The notes beneath the pieces are model-generated. The model did no database searches, was not told the DNA's origin, and saw only the letters and a list, made by a program, of their open reading frames with translations. 64,000 bases of DNA from Liolophura sinensis (lineage: Eukaryota > Mollusca > Polyplacophora > Chitonida > Chitonidae), in the NCBI RefSeq assembly GCF_032854445.1, contig NC_088302.1:53472046-53536045 (forward strand), in the 5' to 3' direction. Shown here in pieces: positions 48,382 to 61,828 of this stretch (position 1 is its first letter; the number at the start of each line of letters is the position of its first letter). The position numbers were made by a program, and so were the translations under genes.

Positions 48382-51018
48382 AGGATTCAGGTAAACCATG
48401 AGCTAAATAAATGTACAGTACGAATAGAGCCAAGGAATGACTATGCTACATGTGGTGTTACCTCTGTATACCAATCTCTTGTGTAAGAATAGTCCTCTGT
48501 AATGCAGGGGGTAGTCATGCAATTCACTGAATGTATTAAGATAGAAAGGATGTATGGTGTGGCATTCTTGATGCATGTATATTTGGGTACACCAGTCCTT
48601 GCATCATCTTACAGGCTAGAAATATCACCTGTTAGGTAATACAGGTGTATTGGATTGTTTTAATGAATGTTGGCTATAATGTCTGTACTTAGTGATAGCA
48701 GTTTGCAGCTGGTGCACATGATATCATGATAACCATGTTGGGTGTATTTGGTGGTGTGTCACCTCTAAACATCAAAAACAATTTCGTATCCTGCTAATGA
48801 GTCTGTGTGGAAATGGTAGGACTACTGGACTAATGCAAATTCAATATATCTGTAATCCTTGATTTATTATCATGTTCACAAAATATGCTTTTTTTCGGTA
48901 AAGGAATGAAATTAAAGAAACATCTGAAAATTAGTGTTAACATTTTCTCTAATATGTTAGAAATAGTTGAGAAAACCATTTTTAACAACAACAAAAATTT
49001 CGGACACTGTTATGAAAGATTGTAATTCACTGATGTAATGTAAGAGAATTTTCCTGCTGTCAGACTTAAATCATAACTGAACTTTCAGGTACACTAGTTA
49101 CTGGGTATATATGCACCCAAACAAGAAATGTACGTGTGAGGGAAATATTAAAATTCAAGCTAATGGGCTTGCATATGTAAAGCTGAAGCCTTACTACCCT
49201 GTATACCATTATGATAATAGACATTGAGTTATCCTCTTGACTTGGTTAAACATTTTAAACAGACTGGATGTAATTTGTACAAAATTAGCATAACTTTAAA
49301 TATGTATATTTGACTTTGTCTCTCTGGTATTACACTTATAGTTTAATGATAATTATTTTGAATGTCCTGTATTGAGGCTGAATTGCTTGAGTGAACACTC
49401 AGATAGTTTTAATGTAAATCACAAGGCTGGAACACCCCGAGAGCCATTAGTGCAGAGGCTTTCAGTTTCATTTGACATCGGGGATTAAATTGCTTCCGTG
49501 TTTGCTAATTACAAGAGTGACATGCCAGGAGTAATGGTGTGAGAAGTATTGGTTCCTAGATTACATGTGATATGTAAGATTGATGTAATTATGTGGATGC
49601 TCTGGAGGCCATGCTTTAGGCAAAAGTGTCCAGAGCAGACATGCTTATAACTGGCCCTTTGTTTCACAAATTGTTAGCAGTAATTTTGTCACACTCGTGA
49701 AGACATGTGCCCCTGGTTCCTTCGACACCAAGTAGGACCATTATGGTTTTAGTGTGACCCATGAGATACAACTAGGCTGCCACCCATGGGACACAACCAT
49801 GCCAGGCTTTCTGTGTCCCGTAGGAATATCATTTAATGACCTTGGCAGTTTTTGTGTTACCCTAACGAGAAATGCCGCATGTATTGGATGACCAGGTGTT
49901 ACCCTCACTAGATATCTACAGCCTTAACACCATGCTTTGCCAGGCGTGATCCGTCGGCACCATTCTCATGTGACCTTGATGGTCGTTGAATATGATATTC
50001 ACCTTTTCCCTCACTAATCTGTCTCCGGCTCAGTGTTTGTAGCCTGTGGCACAGCAGGCCTGAAGCTCCTTAACCTTTGATCATAGTAACAAGACAGAAA
50101 CGACATCTATTTATTATAATGTGTGAACCATTTTGTTTGTACCATGGTATCAGTACTTGCTACTGTAGAATGTTGTAGCCATCGTAATGGAGCAGCAGCA
50201 TTTCTTGGCATATATAACTTTGTTCTAGATGCATGAAGCATTCTGGTTTCTTGCAATTCAAAGGATTGCTTTATCCAAAAGAGTAGCCAAGACAAAGCAT
50301 TGTGAAAATCTGTTTGAGGTAGTTGACTAAAGTCACAACTCAAGAAACAATAAGTGCGTTATAATTTGTTTATGTATTTCGTCTAATTAAATGATTGATA
50401 TTCAGGAATGACAAGGTAGCCAACAAACTGGGTCATTTAGAATTATGGATATTTAAAGATATCATGAAAACTGTTGATGCATCATGTGACAGAGCAGGGT
50501 TTAAGAGTTGAATTGTCAGATATACATGTAAGACAGTTATGGAGGAACAAGACAATAGGGCAATCTATTTAACAACAGTAATCTAGCAAAGACCAAAGGA
50601 CGTTGCTGACAGACGCCATCTTGTCAGCTTAAGGTGTTCCTGATTTATCATAATCATAAAGGAAACCACAAAATCGCATGAAGTACCTAAATGGAGATAT
50701 TAATCTTGTAGGGTGTTTTATTTAGTTTTGAATAAGGGTAAATCATTCCATTCACAATTTGTTACCATGGTAACAAGGACCATACCATAAGGACTACATT
50801 ATATTGGGCAGTGTAGTAAGTTTGAACCTAATGAGAAATTTAAGTAGCCAACATTTAAGACATAAATGAACAACTACTGTGGCCTTTGATCAACAAGCAT
50901 GAGACATTTGTGAGCAACAAGCATGAGACATTTGTGATCAACAAGCATGAGACATTTTGGTAATATCTGACAATTCTGTGCTCAATTCAAGATGGGACCT
51001 TTTTGATTGATTTCTATA

Positions 51019-51095
51019 TTTATTTGAGTTGTGTTTTAAACTCAAGAATATTTCACTAAAACGGCAGTCAGCATCATGGTGGTGAAAAAAATGGA
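51019..51095 (-). mobile_element. SINE fragment
   Basis: TATTTGAGTTGTGTTTTAAA, CTCAAGAATATTTCAC, ACGGCAGTCAGCATCATGG match the 3' part of the SINE at 2276-2541. The rest is missing. Confidence 0.65.
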
Positions 51096-51360
51096 GAAAG
51101 GGACCTTTTGAGCAGAATTGGACATATGTACAGCATGCCAGGAATATTGATATGCTTTCAACATTACCACCCAAGGGGAACAAAAGTAATCTGGTTGTCA
51201 AAGACATGTTCCCTGCAGTGAAAGAAAAAATGACATTTTGAGGTAGCTTGTTTCAGGGAGAAAGAGGGAGAGTGATGTAAACCAGGATGTGACAGTCATG
51301 GGAATGGGGTGTCTTTCCCGCCTGACATAATTTTGTCCTAATCCCAGTATTCGTCTCTTC

Positions 51361-51770
51361 CATCCAGTCTGTGTGTCACAACTCTGTTCCATCCTGTCTG
51401 TGTGTCACAACTCTGTTCTATCCTGTATGTGCGTCACAACTCTGTTCCATCTTGTCTGTGTGTCACAACACTGTTCCATCCTGTCTGTGTGTCACATCTC
51501 TATTCCATCCTGTCTGTGTGTCACAACTCTGTTCCATCCTGTCTGTGTGTCACAACTCTGTTCCATCCTGTCTATGTGTCACATCTCTGTTCCATCCTGT
51601 CTGTGTGTCACATCTCTGTTCCATCCTGTCTGTGCGTCACAACTCTGTTCCATCTTGTCTGTGTGTCACAACTCTGTTCCATCCTGTCTGTGTGTCACAA
51701 CTCTGTTCCATCCAGTCTGTGTGTCTCAACTGTGTTCCATCCTGTCTGAGTGTCACAACTCTGCTCCATG
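51361..51770. repeat. Minisatellite, 29-bp unit
   Basis: About 14 copies of CTGTGTGTCACAACTCTGTT plus CCATCCTGT. The unit is stop-free in all three forward frames, and 29 is not a multiple of 3, so all three frames stay open and encode the same 29-residue Cys-rich repeat. I treat this as an accident of the repeat. Confidence 0.93.
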
Positions 51771-52499
51771 TGTCTGTGTGATGATGTTTTGTGGCCAGTT
51801 TAGGAAAAATGTCAGTTTTTATGGTTTGTTTAGAAGGAAGTTGGATGAGATCCTGCTGGAAAAATGTCCGTTTGAGAACCCAGAGTAGTATTTGGTATCC
51901 TTTATTTGACTCTAAAACTGCACTTTTTCAGGCTTTTTCGACTTTTAGCGAAATTCAGTAATTGGCATAATCCCCCTGTTAACCTGATCATATACGTGCT
52001 TGGTTAACAAATGAAGTCGATATTGATGGTTTCAGACTGGATTTTATTTTGGAGGTAGAATAAGTGAAGATGTGAGTATATAGTTAGGGAACTTCCGCCC
52101 CCAAATCAGTCCATTGGTATGCCTTGGGAGAATGTCTTTATTGATCTTGAATAAACCTCCGCATCTTCTGCAGTCTTCATCCTGTCCTCTCATTTGTCCT
52201 ATTTCCTCGGCCCTCAGTGCTGAGTTTAACCAATACAGAATTGAGTGGGCGAAGTGCTGTAGAAATTCTCAACCTGCATATGACTTTGTACAGTCCATAA
52301 ATCAAGGGCGCTGTCTTTCTTATCCAAAGAGGAATTTTCACCCTATTTCACCTCAGTCGTTTCATGCTGTGCAAAGCCTTGGTATTCTCACCTTGTTACA
52401 TTTTATTTTCCTTAAGATTTCTTTATCAAACTGCTAAGTAAAGATAGAAGTCTGTTATTTGATCCTAATCTGATCAAATCACCAACTGTGGAGTTTAAC

Positions 52500-55400
52500 T
52501 ATGCCATTGTCTGTCTGTTGAGTGAGCATCACATGTGTTAAGTATTGGTGAGGTCATGTCTTCATTAGCTGATGCTGTACATAATCAGTCCATTGTCTGT
52601 CTGTTCATACAGTTGAGTGCAGACCACAGGTGTTAAGTATGTTAGGTAATATCTTCATTAGCTGATGCTGTACGTAATCAGTCCATTGTCTTTCTGTTCA
52701 TACAGTTGAGTGTGCATCACATGTGTTAAGTATGTGTGAGGTAATATCTTCATTAGCTGATGGTGTACATAATCAGTCCATTGTCTGTCTGTTCATACAG
52801 TTGAGTGTGCATCACATGTGTTAAGTATGTGTGGAGGTAATATCTTCATTAGCTGATGCTGTACATAATCAGTCCATTGTCTGTCTGTTCATACAGTTGA
52901 GTGCAGACCACATGTGTTAAGTATGTGTGAGGTAATATCTTCATTAGCTGATGTTGTAAGTAATCAGTCCATTGTCTGTCTGTTCATATAGTTGACTGTG
53001 CAGACCACATGTGTTAAGTATGTGTGGGGTAATATCTTCATTAGCTGATGCTGTAAATAATCAGTACATTGTCTGTCTGTTCATACAGTTGAGTGTGCAT
53101 CACATGTGTTAAGTATGTGTGAGGTAATATCTTCATTAGCTGATGCTGTACATAATCAGTCCATTGTCTGTCTGTTCATACAGTTGAGTGCACATTACAT
53201 TTGTTAAGTATGTGTTAGGTAATATCTTCTTTTGCTGATGCTGTACATAATCAGTCCATTGTCTGTCTGTTCATACAGTTGAGTGTGCATCACATGTGTT
53301 AAGTATGTGTGAGGTAATATCTTCATTAGCTGATGCTGTACATAATCAGTCCATTGTCTGTCTGTTCATACAGTTGAGTGCGCATCACATGTGTTAAGTA
53401 TGTGTGAGGTAATATCTTCATTAGCTGATGCTGTACATAATCAGTCCATTGTCTGTCTGTTCATACAGTTGAGTGTGCATCACATGTGTTAAGTATGTGT
53501 GAGGTAATATCTTCATTAGCTGATGCTGTAAGTAATCAGTCCATTGTCTGTCTGTTCATACAGTTGAGTGCAGACCACATGTGTTAAGTATGTGTGAGGT
53601 AATATCTTCATTAGCTGATGCTGTAAATAATCAGTCCATTGTCTGTCTGTTCATATAGTTGAGTGTGCATCACATGTGTTAAGTATGTGTGAGGTAATAT
53701 CTTCATTAGCTGATGCTGTAAGTAATCAGTCCATTGTCTGTCTGTTCATATAGTTGAGTGAGCATCACATGCGTTAAGTATTGGTGAGGTAATGTCTTCA
53801 TTAGCTGATGCTGTACATAATCAGTCCATTGTCTGTCTGTTCATACAGTTGAGTGCGCATCACATGTGTTAAGTATGTTAGTTAATATCTTCATTAGCTG
53901 ATGCTGTACATAATCAGTCCATTGTCTGTCTGTTCATACAGTTGAGTGCAGACCACATGTGTTAAGTATGTGTGAGGTAATATCTTCATTAGCTGATGCT
54001 GTACATAATCAGTCCATTGTCTGTCTGTTCATACAGCTGAGTGCGCATCACATGTGTTAAGTATGTGTGAGGTAATATCTTCATTAGCTGATGCTGTACA
54101 TAATCAGTCCATTGTCTGTCTTTTCATACAGTTGAGTGCAGACCACATGTGTTAAGTATGTGTGAGGTAATATCTTCATTAGCTGATGCTGTACGTAATC
54201 AGTCCATTGTCTGTCTGTTCATACAGTTGAGTGCGCATTACATTTGTTAAGTATGTGTTAGGTAATATCTTCTTTTGCTGATGCTGTACATAATCAGTCC
54301 ATTGTCTGTCTGTTCATACAGTTGAGTGTGCATCACATGTGTTAAGTATGTGTGAGGTAATATCTTCATTAGCTGATGGTGTACATAATCAGTCCATTGT
54401 CTGTCTGTTCATACAGTTGAGTGTGCATGATGTGTTAAGTATGTGTGAGGTAATATCTTCATTAGCTGATGGTGTACATAATCAGTCCATTGTCTGTCTG
54501 TTCATACAGTTGAGTGTGCATCACATGTGTTAAGTATGTGTGAGGTAATATCTTCATTAGCTGATGCTGTACGTAATCAGTCCATTGTCTGTCTGTTCAT
54601 ACAGTTGAGTGTGCATCACATGTGTTAAGTATGTGTGAGGTAATATCTTCATTAGCTGATGGTGTACATAATCAGTCCATTGTCTGTCTGTTCATACAGT
54701 TGAGTGTGCATCACATGTGTTAAGTATGTGTGAGGTAATCATTAGCTGATGTTGTACATAATCAGTCCATTGTCTGTCTGTTCATACAGTTGAGTGTGCA
54801 TCACGCGTGTTAAGTATGTGTGAGGTAATATCTTCATTAGCTGATGCTGTACATAATCAGTCCATTGTCTCTCTGTTCATACAGTTGAGTGCGCATCACA
54901 TGTGTTAAGTATGTGTGAGGTAATATCTTCATTAGCTGATGCTGTACATAATCAGTCCATTGTCTGTTTGTTCATACAGTTGAGTGCAGACCACATGTGT
55001 TAAGTATGTGTGAGGTAATATCTTCATTAGCTGATGCTGTACGTAATCAGTCCATTGTCTGTCTGTTCATACAGTTGAGTGCAGACCACATGTGTTAAGT
55101 ATGTGTTAGGTAATATCCTCATTAGCTGATGCTGTACGTAATCAGTCCATTGTCTGTCTGTTCATACAGTTGAGTGCAGACCACATGTGTTAAGTATGTG
55201 TGAGGTAATATCTTCATTAGCTGATGCTGTAAGTAATCAGTCCATTGTCTGTCTGTTCATACAGTTGAGTGTGCATGATGTGTTAAGTATGTGTGAGGTA
55301 ATATCTTCATTAGCTGATGTTGTACATAATCAGTCCATTGTCTGTCTGTTCATACAGTTGAGTGAGCATCACATGTGTTAAGTATTGGTGAGGTAATGTC

Positions 55401-55890
55401 TTCATTAGCTGATGCTGTACATAATCAGTCCATTGTCTGTCTGTTCATACAGTTGAGTGTGCATGATGTGTTAAGTATGTGTGAGGTAATATCTTCATTA
55501 GCTGATGGTGTACATAATCAGTCCATTGTCTGTCTGTTCATACAGTTGAGTGTGCATGATGTGTTAAGTATGTGTGAGGTAATATCTTCATTAGCTGATG
55601 GTGTACATAATCAGTCCATTGTCTGTCTGTTCATATAGTTGAGTGTGCATCACATGTGTTAAGTATGTGTGAGGTAATATCTTCATTAGCTGATGCTGTA
55701 AGTAATCAGTCCATTGTCTGTCTGTTCATACAGTTGAGTGTGCATCACATGTGTTAAGTATGTGTGAGGTAATATCTTCATTAGCTGATGTTGTACATAA
55801 TCAGTCCATTGTCTTTCTGTTCATACAGCTGAGTGCGCATCACATGTGTTAAGTATTTGTGAGGTAATATCTTCATTAATTGATGCTGTA
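52500..55890. repeat. Large minisatellite, 95-bp unit, about 35 copies
   Basis: 3.4 kb of head-to-tail units containing CACATGTGTTAAGTATGTGT, GAGGTAATATCTTCATTAGC, TGATGCTGTACATAATCAGT and CCATTGTCTGTCTGTTCATA, then CAGTTGAGTGTGCAT. Spacing is 95 bp (for example 53101 to 53291 is two units). A few units have 5-12 base deletions. Each unit pairs an acceptor-like CTGTTCATACAG with a donor-like GAG|GTAATA about 35 bp later. Confidence 0.95.
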
Positions 55891-56298
55891 CTGATGCCTT
55901 ATTTATTCTCTGCTGCTATACCGCGTGCTTAACCCTCTGTTGCTGTATGGCATTCCTGGTTGTTGCTTTGACAGTCCCGTCAGTTGATAGAATGGCACTT
56001 GAATCCAGGTGCTGTGGTTGATCAGCAGCTGTTTGTGTTACCGTGCCCTGACCCTTATGGATATATTCATGACACTATCATCTAGCTACCTGTATCCCTT
56101 GTGAGAAATTGTGCGGAGATATATAGGGATGTCATTAGGTATCAGGTGTTGTTATCAGTTTGTTACCTGTAATGGGTAATGGTGTGAGCAGGAGGAGGGG
56201 GGGTGGGGTGACCTTTCTAGATTGGCTATCCAGCTGTAAATATCTTTACTTGTGATGGCTCTTATTAAACTTTGTACATACATTTATCTTCCTAAAGG

Positions 56299-59200
56299 CA
56301 GCCCTCGACATAAGGATAATTATGGTGATCGAGAAATCGATCCCCCGACCTAACGTTCAGGTGATCGGACATTTGATCTCCCCCAAATTCTTTGGTAACC
56401 GATCGATCCCCTGTATCGATTACGTAGGTTTCGAGAACCAAAATTGTTCCTTGTAATATACAGGTATGCCGTGAAGTTCATGTACACAATGATATATATG
56501 TATGCTCTGCATTATTTAATTTTGTTAGAGGGCTTCCCGTCTGTTTTCAGAAGTAACTAGTCCCAGTCTCGCTGCAGTCGCTGGTACGCCGTCCATGAAA
56601 CCCACTGGCAATCGCAGCGAAGTCCGAGTGGTGGGTTTAACTGGCGAATTGATTGGAGCAATGTCTATGGTGTTTGACGTACTGATCGTGTAAAAAATGA
56701 AGAATTTATCATTGTCACTACTGATCACATTATTGTTGTATTTGTATTAGAAATAAACGTACCCAGTACTCCAAGCAGGTAATGAAATAATACAAATCCT
56801 GCTCTGGAAGGCATAATGTCTCCAGCACGTTCCCGCGCAAAGCTGACTGCTGCGAGAGGGTCACACGGGGTGGGTAAGTTTTGAAGTTGCGTAAAGAAAT
56901 GTCTTTCGAAAAGTAATGATACAACTTGTAAATGTTGCTTGAATATTCTCAATTCACTATTTCTACAAAACATGACGTGTCCCGATTGCTGCTACCACAG
57001 AAAATCAGCGGAACCAAGCATTAAATAATAATGACATTAGTTCGAGTCGAAAACCCCCTACGCTAGCATGCTTTTGGACTCGCCCACACTTCCAGTCAAT
57101 CAGTTACAGGCGGGGACTGCCACGGTGAAATTTAACCACTCAAAATTGAAAGTTTCGTATTCCTAACTTGTTATGCGATCTGTCTAAAGCAGACTTATGA
57201 CTACCAGCCTGCGGTATATACGCATAAGTTATAGAACGTAATTATTGAATTTAAATACAAGGATTGATTGATGCATGTAGATCATGGCGATGTCTACAAA
57301 CATTTCACTCACGCCATGTGGATTCGCAGTCAGTATTTTGGCAAGATAGGAGGTGAAGGAGAACATTGACTTTTCTACAATGAGGATAAATATGCATGAC
57401 ATATCTACCTGGCGTATCCGTTGCTATACCTATTTTTGCAAAAACTATTTTTCAAATGACTCATATCGGCCGGAGTTTTCGTTACTTCGCGTTGTTACCG
57501 TTTGGAGTTGTAATTGTATGTTAACATACCACGAAAGAACCAATGCTGGCGCAAGTCTTTGAAAAATAGCCTTCTGTACGTTTGTCTTTAATACAGGCGC
57601 AGTTGAATATGTAACAAAACCACACAATCATACTTAAATGGTTTTAATGTAAAAGACATAACATATAAGACGTTATTGCATTGAAATGCCAGGTCCCCCG
57701 AGGTGTATGTCATCACACACACGACTTCGTTACAAACGTTATATATATATATATTATATGCATGTATTTAAGTTTGCGATAAAAGGTAAAAAAATGAGTT
57801 TAAATAAGTAATCAATGTGCAAGAATGATACGACGTCCACACACATTATCATATATATTATACATGTATGTTGTAGAAATATTTTAGTTCAAAGCAAAAC
57901 GTTAAAAATTCAAAACCAAATAAACGAGATCTGCACAAAAGTCATTCTTTCCTGTTGAAGTAATAACGTGTTGACGTGAAAAGTTCAGCCATGATTATGT
58001 AACAGTCAATCAACAAAGTCAGTGCAAGGCAAAGAACTAAATTTAATGGCACCTAGCTAAAGTTTTACACTTTTATGTAGGCGATCTTGTTTTTAATCAC
58101 TCAGAATCTCCTCTTCGAATTCCATCGGCATTTCCACTGATTCGACATCGCTTATTTCTGAATCATCAGACACACTGTCTGCGTCACTATCAGTTTCTGA
58201 AATATACAGATGACTGTCATCCTCTAACAGAGGATTTCGGCTGGATGAGAATGGAGTGGGCATTATGGCTGGTCCAGGCTCGCTAGAACCTCCAGATTTG
58301 GCGACTTGCTTCGCCTTTCCACTTTTTCTTCTTGGTGTTGACAGATACTGTGACACTGCTCTATCCACCAGGCTTGTTTCATACTCGCTGTCCAGTTTTT
58401 CGAGCGATGGCAAGTTTATCCTGAGTACAAGCAGGTCATCCAGTGTACCCTTGCTCATGGACGTTCTGGCATCTGTCAAGGTCCGGCCGCAAACACTGAA
58501 ACCGCGTTCCACCGTTGCAGAACTCCAAGCAAAACAAAGGCACAATTCTATCAGCAGTAGGATGTTGGGATACTTAGAGACAGAATGCTGAAAGACTGTT
58601 TTCCACAGCTGCAAGGGGTTGCGGAATTTTCTGTACTTCGCAGCAACAACGGCCTTCAGCTGTCTGAACTCCGATTGGGCCTTTTTCATGTCGTACTCAT
58701 GATACCCCAGCGGCTCTTGAAAATGCTCACTCAGCTTCTGGATTTTGTCAAGACCAAATGTCTTTTCTTCGAAGTCCCAGCATCTGTGGTCAGCTATTTG
58801 AACAAATGCATAGATTTCTTGTTCAGAGAGGAAAGGAGCAAATCTCGCATCAATAGCTTCAGATATTGCTGGGATCAGAGTCTCTTTAACTCTCCGGACA
58901 TTTGCTTTTCCTTGGCGCACAAACTTGATGTCGTAGTCCTGTTTCACAATAGTGCAGTATTTTTCGACCTGTCTCTTTTGTTTTTCGTTTAGTTTTTCCT
59001 TGAAGGCAAGCGTCGCTGGCAAGTTTGTTGCTTTGGCCGATAGTTTCACACTGTCACTCTCGGCTGTCCCTTCCGTATCGAACGGCAAGTCTTCTTCAGT
59101 TGCCGTCAATTCACGAAGGTTGGTTTTTGCCTCTGAAATCGATTCAGTGACGTCTGTTATTAGTGACGTTGGGGTTTGCAGGACGTATGACATTTGAGCT

Positions 59201-61828
59201 GTGACCCTCAGGACTTGCATGTAGAAGTTAAGACTGCTGAGATAGGAGTATGACAAGAACTTTCGTAGGTATCCACGGAGTTTTGCTACCGTTTCTGTCT
59301 TGCACGCGCCTGGTGTTTCTATCATATTTTCACAATACAAGCAGAGGGGCAAAAAGTTAATCACCATGGCCTTGCATGCCCTGTACTTGTGATTTTGAAA
59401 TCTCGTCCCGTGCGCCTTCGTGAAAGCGACGCAAATAACGCCCAATGCGATTGCTGTCGCTGTGAATATTCGTTTGGCTTTGCCACTGTTTCTGAAGTGA
59501 TAATACATTTGTGTCATGATTTCGTCCACTTCTTCGAACGATTTGTCAGAGGCAAAGGCATCTTTAATGGCCAACTCCAGACGATGGTTTGAACAATGTA
59601 CCACAAGCAGCCACTCTCGTTCAGCCTTCAGTTGGGTACATGCGCCATTATATTTCCCCATGTTTACACTGGCGCCGTCAGTGCAGATGCTCACCATCAG
59701 TTTGTCATGCCTTTCCTTCGGCACCTCACAGGAATCCAAAAATGCCTGATCGTAGGCCTGCTTTAAACTTCGAGCATCTTCCCCTCCGATCTCGGCCATA
59801 TCCTTGCACTTTACAAGGAGCTCTACAGTGCATCCGTTCACTGCAATTTTTGCATAGATTAGCTCCTTTTCTGAACCCGTCTTCCTGGCCTGGGAGCCGT
59901 CCATAAGGCCCGAGAAGAAGTTGGAGCGGAGCAGCATTTTTGCAATGTCCTGTCGGAGTATTGCGGCCATTATAGAAACGAACTGGCGACAACATTTGTC
60001 AGTGTCTTTTCCGCTTAACAGTTTGATTCCATTCTTGCGCTGTAGCGTAACAAGACTACGAAAGTCAGAAAACGGCCTTTCATGCCGGACAATGCAAAGG
60101 GCGGTGTTGAATAGGTGCCTATATGCTGTGCTTGAAGTTTGGTCGATAAGAATATCAATGCGGCGTTGACCAGATCCACTGGGAGGCCTTAAACAAAAGG
60201 GAGAGAAAATCATTTAGAAACTCGAGCTTAAACATTACAAATTATAATCTATATACGATGAACAACACATGCACACCAGTGTAACTATATGCATACGGCA
60301 CCTATATTTTAAATATTTTCGTGATTATATTTAACAAGTTATTATTATATTCTACATTATTACATCAGTGTGTATCATTTTCCTATACAGTTACATTTAT
60401 TTTAAACTTTAAATTTAATGTCTTTAAATGGTACGTACCCTGCCTGTGGAGCACTGCTCGTTGATGCCACGGGTGATTTGCCAAATCTTTGCTTGGCCCA
60501 GTCATGCAGTCCACCAGGTTTGATATGACGAGATAAGTTTCCTCGGTGGACGCACTCAACACCGTCTGCCAGGTTCACAATGCCATTAAACGCTGCACCT
60601 TTCACATTTCGCCTTGCCGCCTCTGCCCTGATAGCTGCCAAGTTGTCCGCACATATTTTGCACTGCAGTTTAGTGATATTACCATCACTGTCAGTTGCCA
60701 AAACTCTGAACTCTTCCTTGAAAGGCCACTTTTCGAAGGTTTTTTGATGGACAGTCTCTGGCTTTTTGGTAGCCATCAAAACATATTTATACACAAATAA
60801 CGATTAAAATCTAAGCAATATTCGTCAGCTCCTCAAAAGATTCTGCTCGACGTAGCGCCAATATTCCGCTCTGGACTGTGACAAACATCTTCAGCGCGGC
60901 GCCTCTGTCAATATTCTAATTAGCAGTTAAAACGATTGGCTATTATTTCTGGCGACCGTTGACCCAACGGTGGAATGCCATGGACTTTAACCTTGTTTTG
61001 ATTACCTTGTTTTGCGATCGAGTAAACGGACACATGTACACATATATTGCATTCTATTAATACATACATGTACATTGTCTTTCCAGCAGAACCGATATCA
61101 GTAGAATAAGAGATGGACAGATATGAATATGAAGACAAAAACTTAGCTGGCATTGTTTTAATCGCCTGAAAGAGACGCGGCACCAGATTTCTAGACAGCA
61201 GCAGAACAAGGGACCTTTGAGTTTAGGTTTGCAAGCCAATTCAAGCAAAATAATCCATGCAATGCATTTTAAGATTGGCCTTGTGATATATGATACAAGT
61301 ACGTATTCTCTTCAAAGTTTTCATTGACAGTTATGAAATTCCTAGATCGAAGTACAACACAAGCGTATTGGAACAACCTCACCACCCCTTTAGTTTCCAA
61401 TAATTGGAATCGTCCAGATCACAGCATATGCATGCCTGTCAGTGTTGTTGGACCCTAAACTTCTGGTTGGTAAAGATACATGGGTATCAGTGAACGTTAA
61501 ACTACACCTTCTGTGCGCCGCGCTTGGACAGTGACCCAATTAACTGTTTTATTTTTGTGATGACCAAATGTCTTTTGCGTCCTGACCCACGGCTCATAGC
61601 GCATGCATGCATTTCCCTTCGCGCCGCACTGCGACAAGCTCCCCTTTGACTGAGCGGTTGCATTTTCGGCAGCGGCAGACACTACGTACACGTTCACTCC
61701 TAATCTGCCGAAATTATTTATCGGTCCCCTGTGGCTTTTATGGTAACCGACGTTTCGGTCCCCCTTTTTTCGAATGAGGTGATCGACACGTGATCGGTCG
61801 GTTCGATCTCCTCTTATGTCGAGGGCTG
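56299..61828 (-). mobile_element. Complete hAT-type DNA transposon
   Basis: 5530 bp with perfect 16-bp terminal inverted repeats, CAGCCCTCGACATAAG (56299-56314) and its complement (61813-61828). It is flanked by a perfect 6-bp target duplication TAAAGG (56293-56298 and 61829-61834). Both subterminal regions are rich in GATCG/CGATC words, likely transposase binding sites. It contains one two-exon transposase gene on the - strand. About 1.8 kb of non-coding sequence lies on the left (56315-58092), where I recognise no gene, and about 1.0 kb on the right (60777-61812), probably the promoter side. A 6-bp duplication is shorter than the usual 8 bp of hAT elements. Confidence 0.93.
58093..60776 (-). 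CDS. hAT transposase, two exons (60439-60776 and 58093-60187)
   Basis: Exon 1 starts at ATG 60776 (MATKKPETVHQKTFEKW) and ends at AGG|GTACGT in phase 2. A 251-bp intron (60188-60438) ends TTGTTTAAG|, and exon 2 starts in phase 2 (GG+G, Gly113), giving 810 residues with no stop. Residues about 37-91 form a BED-type zinc finger (C39-x2-C42, then H84 and H91 region). The RNase H-like core shows D209 (SGLMDGS), D283 (CTDGASVN) followed by the CSNH motif, and E673 in the C-terminal dimerisation block (WSSATVERGFS, LDDLLVLRIN). The tail is Ser/Asp/Glu-rich. The sequence style resembles the ZNF862/C17orf113-like hAT lineage. With intact termini it could be active. Confidence 0.93.

Noticed and set aside
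51371-51888. Three overlapping open frames of 115-171 codons, Cys-rich
   Set aside because: The 29-bp unit has no stop in any forward frame, so all frames stay open; the same peptide recurs in each frame. There is no independent sign of coding.
52530-55640. Repeated open frames of 64-87 codons in the 95-bp array
   Set aside because: They arise only where short deletions alter the unit frame and stop soon after; the peptide is a by-product of the repeat.
58256-60169. Several + strand open frames within the hAT transposase
   Set aside because: Shadows of the 706-codon - strand frame, without motifs or splice context.
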